A DNA stretch of 24,048 nt from DATFXF01 sp035258565 (lineage in GTDB: Bacteria > Acidobacteriota > Terriglobia > Acidiferrales > UBA7541), in contig DATFXF010000022.1 of the NCBI GenBank assembly GCA_035258565.1, positions 1 to 24,048 on the forward strand, read 5' to 3'. The notes under the pieces were generated by a model. The model was not told the DNA's origin and searched no databases. It saw nothing but the letters and a program-made list of their open reading frames with translations. Positions within the stretch are counted from its first letter, which is position 1; the number at the start of each line of letters is the position of its first letter. A program made the translations under genes and the position numbers. Shown here one piece after another: positions 1-7,600 of the stretch.

Positions 1-154
1 GGCCCTGATCCAAGCGACCAATATCTTTGTGCGTCGTCCCGCGCCCACCGACAACCCCTCGAAGGCAGCCGGATCGGGCGCACGGTGGCGCTGGCAGATG
101 GTGGCGCATCACGCCTCGCCTCTTCCTGCCTCGGGCACACCCACGCTGCAATAG
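1..154 (+). CDS. C-terminal end of a SnoaL-like (NTF2-fold) protein, partial
   Basis: A reading frame is open from the first bases of the window (codons from base 2) to a TAG at 152-154, about 50 residues. Near its start it reads ATNIFVRR and near its end WRWQMVAHHASPLP. The combination of an 'ATN-F' strand and a final 'W-R-W-x-M-V-x-H-H-A-S-P' strand is the usual ending of SnoaL-like/DUF4440 proteins, small alpha+beta-barrel proteins of varied or unknown function. The 5' part lies outside the window, so no function can be given. The middle (about residues 12-28) is rich in Pro, Ser and Gly and looks like a loop insertion. It could also be a chance open frame, but the ending pattern makes that less likely. 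Confidence 0.5.
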   Translation, partial: ALIQATNIFVRRPAPTDNPSKAAGSGARWRWQMVAHHASPLPASGTPTLQ

Positions 155-292
155 ACTGGGGACTAGCCCTCCTCTCCACAGGCGTTCCTTCGGGCGCACC
201 TAGCACTGAACTGCCGACCTCCCAGCGTGGAAGCGTTGCCAGGTCGGGCAAGTGGCGAGGCCAGGGAATTGGCGCTAACATCATCTGCGCAA

Positions 293-1411
293 ATGCTCTC
301 CCTTGGTCTCCGAACAAAGCGCTGTGGTTTGCTGGGCGTGTTCTTGCTGGTGGCCATGCACGGCTCGGCACAGCAGCCTTCTCGGACTGCCCCGCTGCCC
401 GTCTTCGAGTTTCACAGCAGCTTCTGGATGAACCTCCACCATTTCCTTTACCAGCAGGCACGACTCCGGCAGCAGGCCGCAAATCCTGCTCCTCCGTCCG
501 GGAAAAACACCCCCGATGGACTGGCTCCCGAAGCACCGGGACAAGCGGAGACCCACGAGTCAAAGACCGCGCGCGGCGACTCCGGCGCGCCGGCTGCGTT
601 GACGCCGGCGGAGCAGCAGGCCTGGACGGCGGCGCTCGACTACTACGCGGGCGATCTAGCCGGACGCGACCTGCTCTTCAACGGCGATATGACAAACATC
701 AAGAATCGCTTTGCCGAACTGGAGGCCTGTGAGGACCTGTCGGGACGCAGCGACCCGAGCTGCGATTCCGGCTTGCGAAGAGAACTAGTCGTCGTGCTCG
801 AGCGCGCGGCCCCGGTCTATCGGACGCGGTGGTGGCCGGCACACGACCGTTTAAACCGCTCCTGGACCGCAGGGGTCGCGCCGCTGGTGCGGGAGTTTGG
901 AGGCAAGCTCGCGCGCCAGCTCTCAGATACCTACGAAGCGGAGTGGCCGGCGGGAACGATTCGCGTGGACACCGTGGTGTACGCGGGGTCCTTCGGTGCC
1001 TACACGACCCTCGAGCCGGTGCGCGTGACCGTCTCGAGCGCCGACTCTCGCAACCAAGGGCCTGCGGCACTCGAGGTGCTCTTTCACGAGGCCTCGCATG
1101 CTCTGGCTGGCGCGGTGCGCGACGCCATAGCCCGTGAGTGCCGCATGCGCGGGAAGCCGATTCCGCGCGATCTCTGGCACGCCTTGCTGTTTTATACCAC
1201 GGGCGAAATGGTGCGCCGCGCTCTCACTCCCGGACAAGACGCCTCGGCCGCCCGCGGCGCCGCTGCCTACACGCCCTATGCATACCGCTTCGGCCTCTAT
1301 TCTCGTGGCTGGAGCACCTATCAGCGCGCGCTCGAGCGCTGCTGGCAACCCTACTTGGACGGCAAGGTCGCGTTCGATACGGCCGTGGCCCGTTTGGTCT
1401 CTGCCCTCTAG
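293..1411 (+). CDS. exported hypothetical protein with HExxH zinc-protease-like motif
   Basis: A 372-residue protein of no family I can name. I chose the ATG at 293 because it places a signal peptide at the very N-terminus: basic residues (LRTKRCG), a hydrophobic core (LLGVFLLVAM), then a small-residue cleavage region (HGSAQQ). The frame is open further upstream to 227, but that would bury the signal peptide. After a low-complexity Pro/Ala/Gly linker (about residues 55-100) comes a mainly helical domain. At residues 265-269 it reads HEASH, a match to the HExxH zinc-binding helix of gluzincin-type metallopeptidases, preceded by the hydrophobic stretch ALEVLF. A Glu at residue 305, in a second helix (FYTTGEMV), is a possible third ligand. 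This suggests a periplasmic or secreted metal-dependent hydrolase. That is inference from the motif only. It appears monocistronic. Confidence 0.75.
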   Translation: MLSLGLRTKRCGLLGVFLLVAMHGSAQQPSRTAPLPVFEFHSSFWMNLHHFLYQQARLRQQAANPAPPSGKNTPDGLAPEAPGQAETHESKTARGDSGAPAALTPAEQQAWTAALDYYAGDLAGRDLLFNGDMTNIKNRFAELEACEDLSGRSDPSCDSGLRRELVVVLERAAPVYRTRWWPAHDRLNRSWTAGVAPLVREFGGKLARQLSDTYEAEWPAGTIRVDTVVYAGSFGAYTTLEPVRVTVSSADSRNQGPAALEVLFHEASHALAGAVRDAIARECRMRGKPIPRDLWHALLFYTTGEMVRRALTPGQDASAARGAAAYTPYAYRFGLYSRGWSTYQRALERCWQPYLDGKVAFDTAVARLVSAL

Positions 1412-1777
1412 GAACGCAGAAACTCTTCGGCACAACCCTGGCACGGCTCAAGCGGCGCCAGCAGCGCGATTGTGAGAATCTAGGGAGTATGTTAGGCTCT
1501 TCGGCCGGGAACGGTCCTGTCCCGAAATCCCGGGTCAGGTCAAACGCTTTGCTCCACATCACAGGAGTTATCCTGTGATGCTCACACGCTTCAGGAAACC
1601 TCCTCCGAAGCGCGGGCAAGCGCCTCCGTCACTGGTCGGGCACTCGACTCTTTTGCCGCGGCGGCTCGCATCGCCGGCCGGCAGCTCGGGATGAGCTTGC
1701 CGGAAGCTATCGGGAAGCCAAGAGGATCGAGCGCGGAGTGGCAACAATCTGGAAGGGATAGGTTGGTCTCCTTGCCC
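1412..1777. other. intergenic region of about 366 bp
   Basis: No coding sequence with recognisable features lies here. Frames on both strands look like compositional shadows. The only structured element is a perfect inverted repeat at 1557-1580. Just before it, at 1509-1535, is a weaker imperfect palindrome (CCTG...CAGG around a CCCGAAATCCCGGG core). If mqnD starts at the upstream in-frame ATG (1691), the gap shrinks to about 280 bp. Confidence 0.6.
1557..1580. repeat. perfect 10-bp inverted repeat (hairpin)
   Basis: The arm CATCACAGGA (1557-1566) is followed by the loop GTTA (1567-1570) and the exact reverse complement TCCTGTGATG (1571-1580). No T-run follows on either strand, so it is not a classical intrinsic terminator. 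It lies about 200 bp upstream of the mqnD start, so it could be a protein-binding site, an mRNA leader hairpin or a remnant of a small mobile repeat. Confidence 0.6.
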
Positions 1778-2647
1778 ATGACAGCCAAACAGGCGGCGAC
1801 GAAGGTCCTGGAAATCAAGCTGGCGCATTCGGCGGACTCCGACGACGCCTTCATGTTTTACGCCCTGGCCACCCGCAAGGTCCGCACGCCGGGACTAAAG
1901 TTCACCCACGTACTGGCGGACATCGAGACACTCAACCAAGCGGCCAGCCAGGAGCTTTACGACGTCAGCGCGCTCAGTTTCTCGGCCTTCGCCTACCTGC
2001 GCGACCGATACGTACTGCTCGATTGCGGCGCTAGCTTTGGCGAGGGCTACGGCCCCATTGTGGTGGCCTCGCATCCGCTCAAGCGCGACGGGCTCGCCGG
2101 GCGCCGCATTGCTGTGCCCGGTCTGCGCACCACGGCCTATCTGGCGCTGAAGCTGTTCGAGCCGCAAATCGAGCCTGTGCCGATGGCCTTTGACAAGATT
2201 CTCGACTCCGTGCGCACCGAGGCGGTGGACGCAGGCTTGCTGATCCATGAGGGGCAATTGATCTTCTCGCAGGTTGGCCTGCACCGCGTTGTGGATCTCG
2301 GGCATTGGTGGCTCGAGCAAACCGGATTGCCGCTGCCGCTCGGCGGCAACGCAGTACGTCGCGCCCTCGGCCCCGAAGTCGGCCTCGCGATCGCGCAGGC
2401 TATCCGCGAGAGCGTCATCTATGCACTCGACCATCGCGATGCGGCACTCAACTACGCCATGCAGTTTGCCCGCGACATGGATCTCGAGCTAGCCGACAAG
2501 TTTGTGGGCATGTATGTAAATCAGTGGACGCTCGGTTATGGCGAACGCGGCCGGCGAGCGGTACGGGAACTGCTGAACCGCGGAGTCCTGGCGGGCCTGC
2601 TTCCCGGCCCCGCGGAAGTGACTTTCTTGGGCGAGGAAGGCGAGTGA
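1778..2647 (+). CDS. mqnD: 1,4-dihydroxy-6-naphthoate synthase (futalosine pathway)
   Basis: MqnD makes 1,4-dihydroxy-6-naphthoate from cyclic de-hypoxanthine futalosine, a step of the futalosine route to menaquinone, in the cytoplasm. The protein has the periplasmic-binding-protein-like fold of the MqnA/MqnD family. Visible signatures are LAHSADSDDAFMFYAL near residues 15-30, DIETLNQ (about 48-54), YGPIVVA (91-97), GLRTTAYLALKLF (about 115-127), the catalytic-His motif LIHEGQ (H157) and VVDLGHWW followed by TGLPLPLG. The length of 289 residues fits the family (about 275-290). I prefer ATG 1778 because family members begin only 10-15 residues before the substrate-binding SxDSDD loop; an in-frame ATG at 1691 would add 29 unconserved residues. 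Its TGA overlaps the next gene's GTG (GTGA, 2644-2647), which implies translational coupling to the MetE-like pair. No other menaquinone gene is in the window. Confidence 0.88.
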   Translation: MTAKQAATKVLEIKLAHSADSDDAFMFYALATRKVRTPGLKFTHVLADIETLNQAASQELYDVSALSFSAFAYLRDRYVLLDCGASFGEGYGPIVVASHPLKRDGLAGRRIAVPGLRTTAYLALKLFEPQIEPVPMAFDKILDSVRTEAVDAGLLIHEGQLIFSQVGLHRVVDLGHWWLEQTGLPLPLGGNAVRRALGPEVGLAIAQAIRESVIYALDHRDAALNYAMQFARDMDLELADKFVGMYVNQWTLGYGERGRRAVRELLNRGVLAGLLPGPAEVTFLGEEGE

Positions 2648-3678
2648 ATCTCATTCTGACGAGCGCGGGAAGCTATCCCCGGATCGGGGATTCACCGGGG
2701 CTGCAAATTCTGCGGCGCACCATCGCCGGCCTGGACAGGGGCGAACGCACGCTAGCCGATCTGGCCGAAGCCGAAGGGGAGATGACCCGGCGGGCGATCG
2801 AAGACCAGGTACGCGCGGGATTGGAATTGATCACCGACGGTCAGATTCGCTGGTATGATCCGATCTCTCACCTCGCCGGCAAGCTTTCCGGTGTCCAGAT
2901 CAAGGGGCTGCTGCGCTTCTTCGACACGAACTTCTATTTTCGCCAGCCGGTGCTCACCGCCAAGCCTGAGCGGCAGGGTCCACTTATCGTGGATGAGTTT
3001 CGGTTGGCCTCGAAGGCCTTGGGCTCGATGCCGTCCCCGGGCGGAAAGGGTGGGCTGCCGGCGCTGAAGCCTGTCCTCACCGGTCCCTACACGCTAGCCA
3101 AATTCTCGCTCGCCGCAGATTCCGGCATGAACGCGCTCGAGGCTCGCGCGATGGCCTATGCCGAAGCGCTCGCCCTGGAACTAGGCGCGCTGGCAGGGGC
3201 TGGCGCGCAGATCATTCAGGTGGACGAACCTGCCATCATCAAATACCCGCAGGACTGGCGCATCTTCGCGCACGCGCTCGAACGGCTCGTCGAGGCCCGT
3301 CGGCAGGCGGCCCGCTCTGGCCACCCGGCGCAGCTCGCGCTCCACGTCTATTTCCACGATTGCGCGCCGACGTACGAAAAGCTCGCTGCCCTGCCCGTGG
3401 ACGTGCTCGGCATCGATTTCACCTACAATCCCAAGCTGGTGGAGATCGTGGCGGCGGCCGGCTCGCCGATTCCGATGGCACTGGGATTGGTGGACGGCCG
3501 GAACACCAATCTTGAGAATCCCGCCACCGTGGCGCGACAGCTGGAGAAGCTCCTGCCGAAAATCGCGGGTGGCCGGGTGTATTTAGGCGCCTCCTGCGGT
3601 CTCGAATACTTGCCGCGCGACCGCGCTTATGCCAAACTCGAATTACTCAGCAGGATTCGCGCTGCGGTGAAGGGGTGA
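2644..3678 (+). CDS. MetE-like (cobalamin-independent methionine synthase family) protein, first of a tandem pair
   Basis: A 344-residue TIM-barrel protein of the UROD/MetE-like superfamily. It starts with GTG at 2644, overlapping the mqnD stop and preceded by GAGGAAGG (2633-2640). The N-terminus LTSAGSYPRIGD, the central VLTGPYTLAKFS (about 144-155), the IIQVDEPAI strand (190-198) and GLVDGRNTN (281-289) are MetE family signatures. The zinc-ligand pattern of the catalytic MetE domain is present in modified form: H238-x-C240, D258 in place of the usual Glu, and C318 (in GASCGLEY). In canonical MetE the N-terminal half has lost these ligands, so this protein is not simply a split-off N-half. 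It probably transfers a methyl group to a thiol such as homocysteine; the methyl donor is unknown. The frame is open upstream to 2305, but that part lies inside mqnD. Confidence 0.82.
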   Translation: MNLILTSAGSYPRIGDSPGLQILRRTIAGLDRGERTLADLAEAEGEMTRRAIEDQVRAGLELITDGQIRWYDPISHLAGKLSGVQIKGLLRFFDTNFYFRQPVLTAKPERQGPLIVDEFRLASKALGSMPSPGGKGGLPALKPVLTGPYTLAKFSLAADSGMNALEARAMAYAEALALELGALAGAGAQIIQVDEPAIIKYPQDWRIFAHALERLVEARRQAARSGHPAQLALHVYFHDCAPTYEKLAALPVDVLGIDFTYNPKLVEIVAAAGSPIPMALGLVDGRNTNLENPATVARQLEKLLPKIAGGRVYLGASCGLEYLPRDRAYAKLELLSRIRAAVKG

Positions 3679-4694
3679 ATCCTGCGCACCTGGAGCCGAA
3701 GATGGGCCGCGAGAAACTCGAACAACTGGGGCTGAAGCTGCCGCTCTTCCCGACTACTTCGGTGGGAAGCTTTCCGAAGCCGGATTATCTGGCGAAGGCG
3801 CGCACCGACTTCAACAAGGGAAAGATTTCACAGCAGCAACTCGAAGAGCTCGAGCGCAAAGCCACTGCCTTCTGGATTGCCAAGCAGGAAGAGCTGGACG
3901 TCGATGTGCTTGTCGATGGCGAGCAGTATCGCGGGGACATGGTGGCCTACTTCGCGGAGAAACTCCCGGGGTTCACCGAGGGCGGCGTGGTGCGCAGCTA
4001 CGGCAACCGCTACTATCACAAGCCGATCATCACTGGCGAAGTGCGCTGGGAGAAGCCCATCACCGTCGAGTGGTGGAAGTACGCGCAAAGCCTGACAAAG
4101 CGGCCACTGAAGGGCATGCTCACTGGGCCCTACACGGTGATGGACTGGAGTTTCAACGAGTTCTACCCCGACCGCAGGGCTACTTGCATGGCGCTGGCGG
4201 GGGTAGTCCGCAAAGAAGTGGAAGTGCTGGTCGCGGCCGGGTGCCGGATCATCCAGATCGACGAGCCTGCGCTCTCCGTGCGTCCCGATGAGTTGGGCAT
4301 CGCCATCGAGGCCATGCACCGCGTCACCGACGGATTGAACGCTTACTTTATCACCCATGCCTGCTACGGCGCGTTCGAGTACATTTATCCGGGCATGCTC
4401 GAGATGCCTGTGGACAACTTCGATCTCGAGATGTCGAATAGCGACCTGGACCTCCTGGCTGTGTTTCGCAGCCAGCCCTTCACCAAGGACATCAGCTTCG
4501 GCGTGGTCGACGTCCACAACCATGAGGTCGAGGATGTAGCCACAGTGCGCAAGCGGGTCGAGCAGGCGCTCACCATCCTGCCCAGGGAAAAAGTCTGGGT
4601 GGACCCGGACTGTGGTCTGAAAACGCGCACCGTGGAAGAGTCGATCGAGAAGCTGCGCGTCTGCGTCGCCGCGGCCAAAGCCTACCGCAACTAG
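3675..4694 (+). CDS. MetE-like methionine synthase catalytic-domain protein, second of a tandem pair
   Basis: A 339-residue protein matching the C-terminal catalytic domain of cobalamin-independent methionine synthase, which methylates homocysteine to methionine. Signatures are TTSVGSFPKP (27-36), the central GMLTGPYTVMDWSF (147-160), IIQIDEPAL (192-200) and GVVDVHNHEVED (276-287). The zinc site is complete: H228-x-C230, E252 and C313. The spacing from His to Glu (24) and His to Cys (85) equals that of E. coli MetE H641/C643/E665/C726. The N-terminal half of full-length MetE (about 750 residues) is missing, so this is a core MetE like the split archaeal enzymes or the folate-independent MesA-MesD groups. 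I cannot tell which from sequence alone, and no MesX (DUF1852) gene is in the window. The GTG start at 3675 overlaps the previous stop (GTGA). Confidence 0.85.
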   Translation: MNPAHLEPKMGREKLEQLGLKLPLFPTTSVGSFPKPDYLAKARTDFNKGKISQQQLEELERKATAFWIAKQEELDVDVLVDGEQYRGDMVAYFAEKLPGFTEGGVVRSYGNRYYHKPIITGEVRWEKPITVEWWKYAQSLTKRPLKGMLTGPYTVMDWSFNEFYPDRRATCMALAGVVRKEVEVLVAAGCRIIQIDEPALSVRPDELGIAIEAMHRVTDGLNAYFITHACYGAFEYIYPGMLEMPVDNFDLEMSNSDLDLLAVFRSQPFTKDISFGVVDVHNHEVEDVATVRKRVEQALTILPREKVWVDPDCGLKTRTVEESIEKLRVCVAAAKAYRN

Positions 4695-4805
4695 CTCCGC
4701 AGAGGTCCCCTTGCGCCCCGGTCCTGATTTGCGCAGGATCAAGGCGTCCCTTTCGTGCACGCTCGCACAGAAACATGGGTATCATCAGATCCGGGCGCCG
4801 GCATA

Positions 4806-4834
4806 TTGACGCGTTCCGGGCTTTCGCATAGAGT
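4806..4834 (+). promoter_or_regulatory. sigma-70-type promoter for ggt, very short leader
   Basis: The -35 box TTGACG (4806-4811, 5/6 match), a 17-bp spacer and the -10 box TAGAGT (4829-4834, 4/6) form a near-ideal promoter. The expected start point (about 4840) is only a few bases before the ATG at 4847, and no Shine-Dalgarno sequence is visible, so the mRNA may be nearly leaderless. It separates ggt from the upstream MetE-like pair. Confidence 0.55.
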
Positions 4835-4846
4835 CGAATTTTTCTT

Positions 4847-6664
4847 ATGCGCCATCCCTTTCCAATCGTGGCCCGCGCGCTTGGCGTGCTCTCGCTTTTT
4901 TCCCTGGCCTCATTTGCACAGCAGACCCCTACCGAGCGCGACTTTGCCGCCGGCGAGATCGGGCGTCCCGAATGGCCCACACACGCTGTCCGCGCCCCCA
5001 AGGCTATGGTCGTAAGCGACGAGCCACTGGCCTCCCAAGTGGGTGTGGGGATCCTGCAGAAAGGCGGTAACGCCGTGGACGCGGCGGTGGCGGTGGGCTT
5101 TGCCCTGGCCGTCGTCGAGCCGGCCGCAGGGAATCTGGGCGGCGGCGGCTTCCTCCTCGTGCGCCTGGCCGACGGCCGCACGGGCCTAGTGGACTACCGC
5201 GAAACTGCGCCGGGCCATGCCGGGCGCGACATGTACCTCCGCCCCGACGGCACACTGGATTCCGATGCCGCGACGACCGGATACCGCTCGGCGGCGATTC
5301 CGGCCGCGGTCGCGGGGCTCGAGTTAGCCCTGCGCACGTACGGCACGATGAAGCTCGCCGAGGTGATGGCGCCGGCCATTCGCCTCGCGGACGAAGGATT
5401 CCCAGTGAGCGAGAAATTAGCGCGCTCACTCCGAGCCGCGCGTCCCCGACTCCAGCGCTTTTCCGCGAGCCGCAGGATTTTTCTCCGGGACGGCCAACTG
5501 TTCCAGCCCGGCGAGGTCCTCCGGCAACCCGAGTTGGCCGCGACACTGCGCCGCATTGCTAAAAACGGAGGGGCAGAATTCTATCGCGGCCAGACCGCAC
5601 GCCAGGTGGCTCGAGAGCTCGCTCGCATGGGCGGCCTGATCACGCTCGAAGACCTGGCCGGGTACCAACCGAAGTTTCGCCAGCCGCTCCGCGCGAAATA
5701 CAAGTTCCGCGGGGCGGAGTGGGAAGTGATCTCGACCCCGCCGCCGAGCGCCGGTGGCGTGGCCATCCTGGAGGCTCTGAACATCCTCGCCGGTCTAGAG
5801 CTCGAGGGCCAAGAAGAGGTGCAGAAGGTCCATTGGATCGTCGAGGCCCTGCGCCGCGTCTTCGCCGACCGCGCGGCCTATCTCGCCGACCCGGATTTCA
5901 CCCATGTTCCAGTCCACGGCCTAACCGATCCCGGCTACGCGGCCGCATTGCGCGCGAGGATTGATCCCCAGCGGGCGTCGTCGAGCCAGGACGTCCGCGC
6001 CGGGGATCCGAGCGCCTTCGACACGCCCCAGGGAACCGGCGAGCGCGCGCCCAACCGGTCCCGGACCCCCGGCTTCGACGAGGGCGAGCACACCACCCAT
6101 TTTTCCGTTGTGGACGTGGCCGGCAACGCGGTGGCCAACACCTATACGCTCAACGACAGCTACGGTTCCGGCGTCACCGTCGGGGGTGGATTCCTGCTGA
6201 ACGATACGATGGACGATTTCACGACACAGCCGGGCCAGCCCAACAAGTTGTTTGAGCTGATGCAGTCCGACCGCAACGCCATCGCACCGGGCAAACGGCC
6301 GCTCAGCTCCATGACACCCACCATCGTGCTGCGGAACGGTCGGTTGAGCTTGGTGACCGGTTCGCCCGGCGGGCCGCGCATCCTCTCTGCAACCCTGCTC
6401 AGCGTGCTCAACTGGATGCGCTTCGGGATGGAAGCGCAGGCGGCCATCAACGCGCCTCGCTTCCACCACCAATGGTTGCCGGACACGCTTTGGGTCGAGG
6501 AGATATTTCCGGCTGCCGTCGCTCGCGAGCTCACCGGGCGCGGCCATCAAGTCCGGCCCAGGTCCTGGGTCGGTCAGGTGGAAGCCATCGCCATAGACCC
6601 GCAAACAGGCGAGCGGTTAGGGATTGCCGACCCACGGCGCCAGGGGGCGGCCATCGGATTCTAA
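4847..6664 (+). CDS. ggt: gamma-glutamyltransferase (gamma-glutamyltranspeptidase), exported
   Basis: An N-terminal nucleophile hydrolase that cleaves gamma-glutamyl bonds of glutathione and similar compounds and transfers the glutamyl group to water or amino acids, normally in the periplasm. The 605-residue precursor begins with a signal peptide (residues 1-24, hydrophobic ARALGVLSLFSLASFA, cleavage near AQQ). The large-subunit signatures GGNAVDAAVA (73-82) and GNLGGGGF (95-102) are present. The autoprocessing site lies in GEHTTHFSVVD: T416 is the new N-terminus of the small subunit and catalytic nucleophile, equivalent to E. coli T391, followed by GNAVANTYTLN. The oxyanion-hole motif PLSSM and substrate-binding GSPGGPRI follow. 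All key residues are present, so it should be active. A 17-residue, Pro/Gly/Arg-rich stretch before T416 (about 391-410) is the expected flexible linker. It has its own promoter and is followed 8 bp later by the TIM-barrel gene. Confidence 0.95.
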   Translation: MRHPFPIVARALGVLSLFSLASFAQQTPTERDFAAGEIGRPEWPTHAVRAPKAMVVSDEPLASQVGVGILQKGGNAVDAAVAVGFALAVVEPAAGNLGGGGFLLVRLADGRTGLVDYRETAPGHAGRDMYLRPDGTLDSDAATTGYRSAAIPAAVAGLELALRTYGTMKLAEVMAPAIRLADEGFPVSEKLARSLRAARPRLQRFSASRRIFLRDGQLFQPGEVLRQPELAATLRRIAKNGGAEFYRGQTARQVARELARMGGLITLEDLAGYQPKFRQPLRAKYKFRGAEWEVISTPPPSAGGVAILEALNILAGLELEGQEEVQKVHWIVEALRRVFADRAAYLADPDFTHVPVHGLTDPGYAAALRARIDPQRASSSQDVRAGDPSAFDTPQGTGERAPNRSRTPGFDEGEHTTHFSVVDVAGNAVANTYTLNDSYGSGVTVGGGFLLNDTMDDFTTQPGQPNKLFELMQSDRNAIAPGKRPLSSMTPTIVLRNGRLSLVTGSPGGPRILSATLLSVLNWMRFGMEAQAAINAPRFHHQWLPDTLWVEEIFPAAVARELTGRGHQVRPRSWVGQVEAIAIDPQTGERLGIADPRRQGAAIGF

Positions 6665-6672
6665 GGACGGCC

Positions 6673-7566
6673 ATGCAACGCGTGCTTTCCACATATATGT
6701 TTATTCACCGAAAGCTGACGCCAGCGCTGCTGGCCGAAATCGCCCGTGCTAGCATTCCGGCAGTGGAACTGTTTTGCGAACGCCCACACTTCGATTATCG
6801 CGAGTTGCAGGAGGTGCGCGAGTTGGCCGGTCGGTTCTCCGAGGAGAGGCTAACGGTGCACTCGCTACACGCACCAACCGACCGCGACCTCGTGCCGGGC
6901 CGCGAGAGCGGCGTGCCGATCTCCCTGTGCGATCTCGAGCGCATTCGGCGGCTGGATGCCGTGGACGAAGTCAAACGTGCGTTGGAGGTGGCGGAGTTCA
7001 TCCCCTTTCGCTACCTCGTGCAGCACCTGGGCACCGCGCGGGATTCGCCTGACCCACGCAGATGGGATGCCGCGTTCAGTTCGCTAGAGCCTCTGGAGGT
7101 GTTTGCCAAGCAGCGCGGGGTGACGATTGCGCTCGAAAACACGCCGGGAGAACTGGCCACGCCAGAGAACCTGCGGCACTTCATCGAGGAGACGCACCTC
7201 AATGATCTGCGGCTGTGCTTCGACACTGGCCACGCGCACATGGAAGGGGGCGTGGAAAATAGCTTCCAGGTCATGGGCGAACTCGTCGTCACTACCCACG
7301 TGCACGACAACCACGGCGAGCGAGATGAGCACCTGCTCCCCTACGAGGGCAACATCAACTGGGATGCGACCCTCAAGGCCATGGCCGGGGCCGTCTTGAA
7401 TGGCTTGCCGATAGCGCTGGAGCTAAAGGAGCAGGCCCTCCCGGCGCTCGCCCAGGCCTCGGTGACGAGCGCGCTGCGCGCTGCCCAGGGCGTGTTCGAC
7501 CGCTTCGAGCAAGCCCTCGCCAGCCAATCGCCCGGACCATCCGGCGCGCGAACTCTGCCGGGATGA
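6673..7566 (+). CDS. sugar phosphate isomerase/epimerase-family (xylose isomerase-like) TIM barrel protein
   Basis: A 298-residue cytoplasmic protein of the AP-endonuclease-2/xylose-isomerase-like superfamily. Its substrate is unknown. Metal-ligand motifs of the family are visible along the barrel: H63/H66 in TVHSLHAP, Q117/H118 in YLVQHLG, E155 in TIALENTP, D184 and H187 in LCFDTGHAHM, H209/H211 in THVHDNHGERDEHLLP, and E250 in IALELKE. This indicates a divalent-metal enzyme acting on a sugar, inositol or similar polyol, or a DNA-repair-type phosphodiesterase; the isomerase/epimerase group is more likely. I chose ATG 6673 because the Shine-Dalgarno AAGGA overlaps the ggt stop codon (TAAGGA) at the right distance; the frame is open further upstream, inside ggt. 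The last 20 residues are Ser/Pro/Gly-rich and probably disordered. It may be co-transcribed with ggt and asnS. Confidence 0.8.
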   Translation: MQRVLSTYMFIHRKLTPALLAEIARASIPAVELFCERPHFDYRELQEVRELAGRFSEERLTVHSLHAPTDRDLVPGRESGVPISLCDLERIRRLDAVDEVKRALEVAEFIPFRYLVQHLGTARDSPDPRRWDAAFSSLEPLEVFAKQRGVTIALENTPGELATPENLRHFIEETHLNDLRLCFDTGHAHMEGGVENSFQVMGELVVTTHVHDNHGERDEHLLPYEGNINWDATLKAMAGAVLNGLPIALELKEQALPALAQASVTSALRAAQGVFDRFEQALASQSPGPSGARTLPG

Positions 7567-7600
7567 ACCGGTGCCAGACCTTGCTCAAACCTTCCGGGGC

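Noticed and set aside
2305..2643. Extension of the first MetE-like protein upstream to 2305
   Set aside because: These 113 residues overlap mqnD in another frame and are Arg/Ser/Pro-rich shadow sequence; the GTG at 2644 begins the conserved protein.
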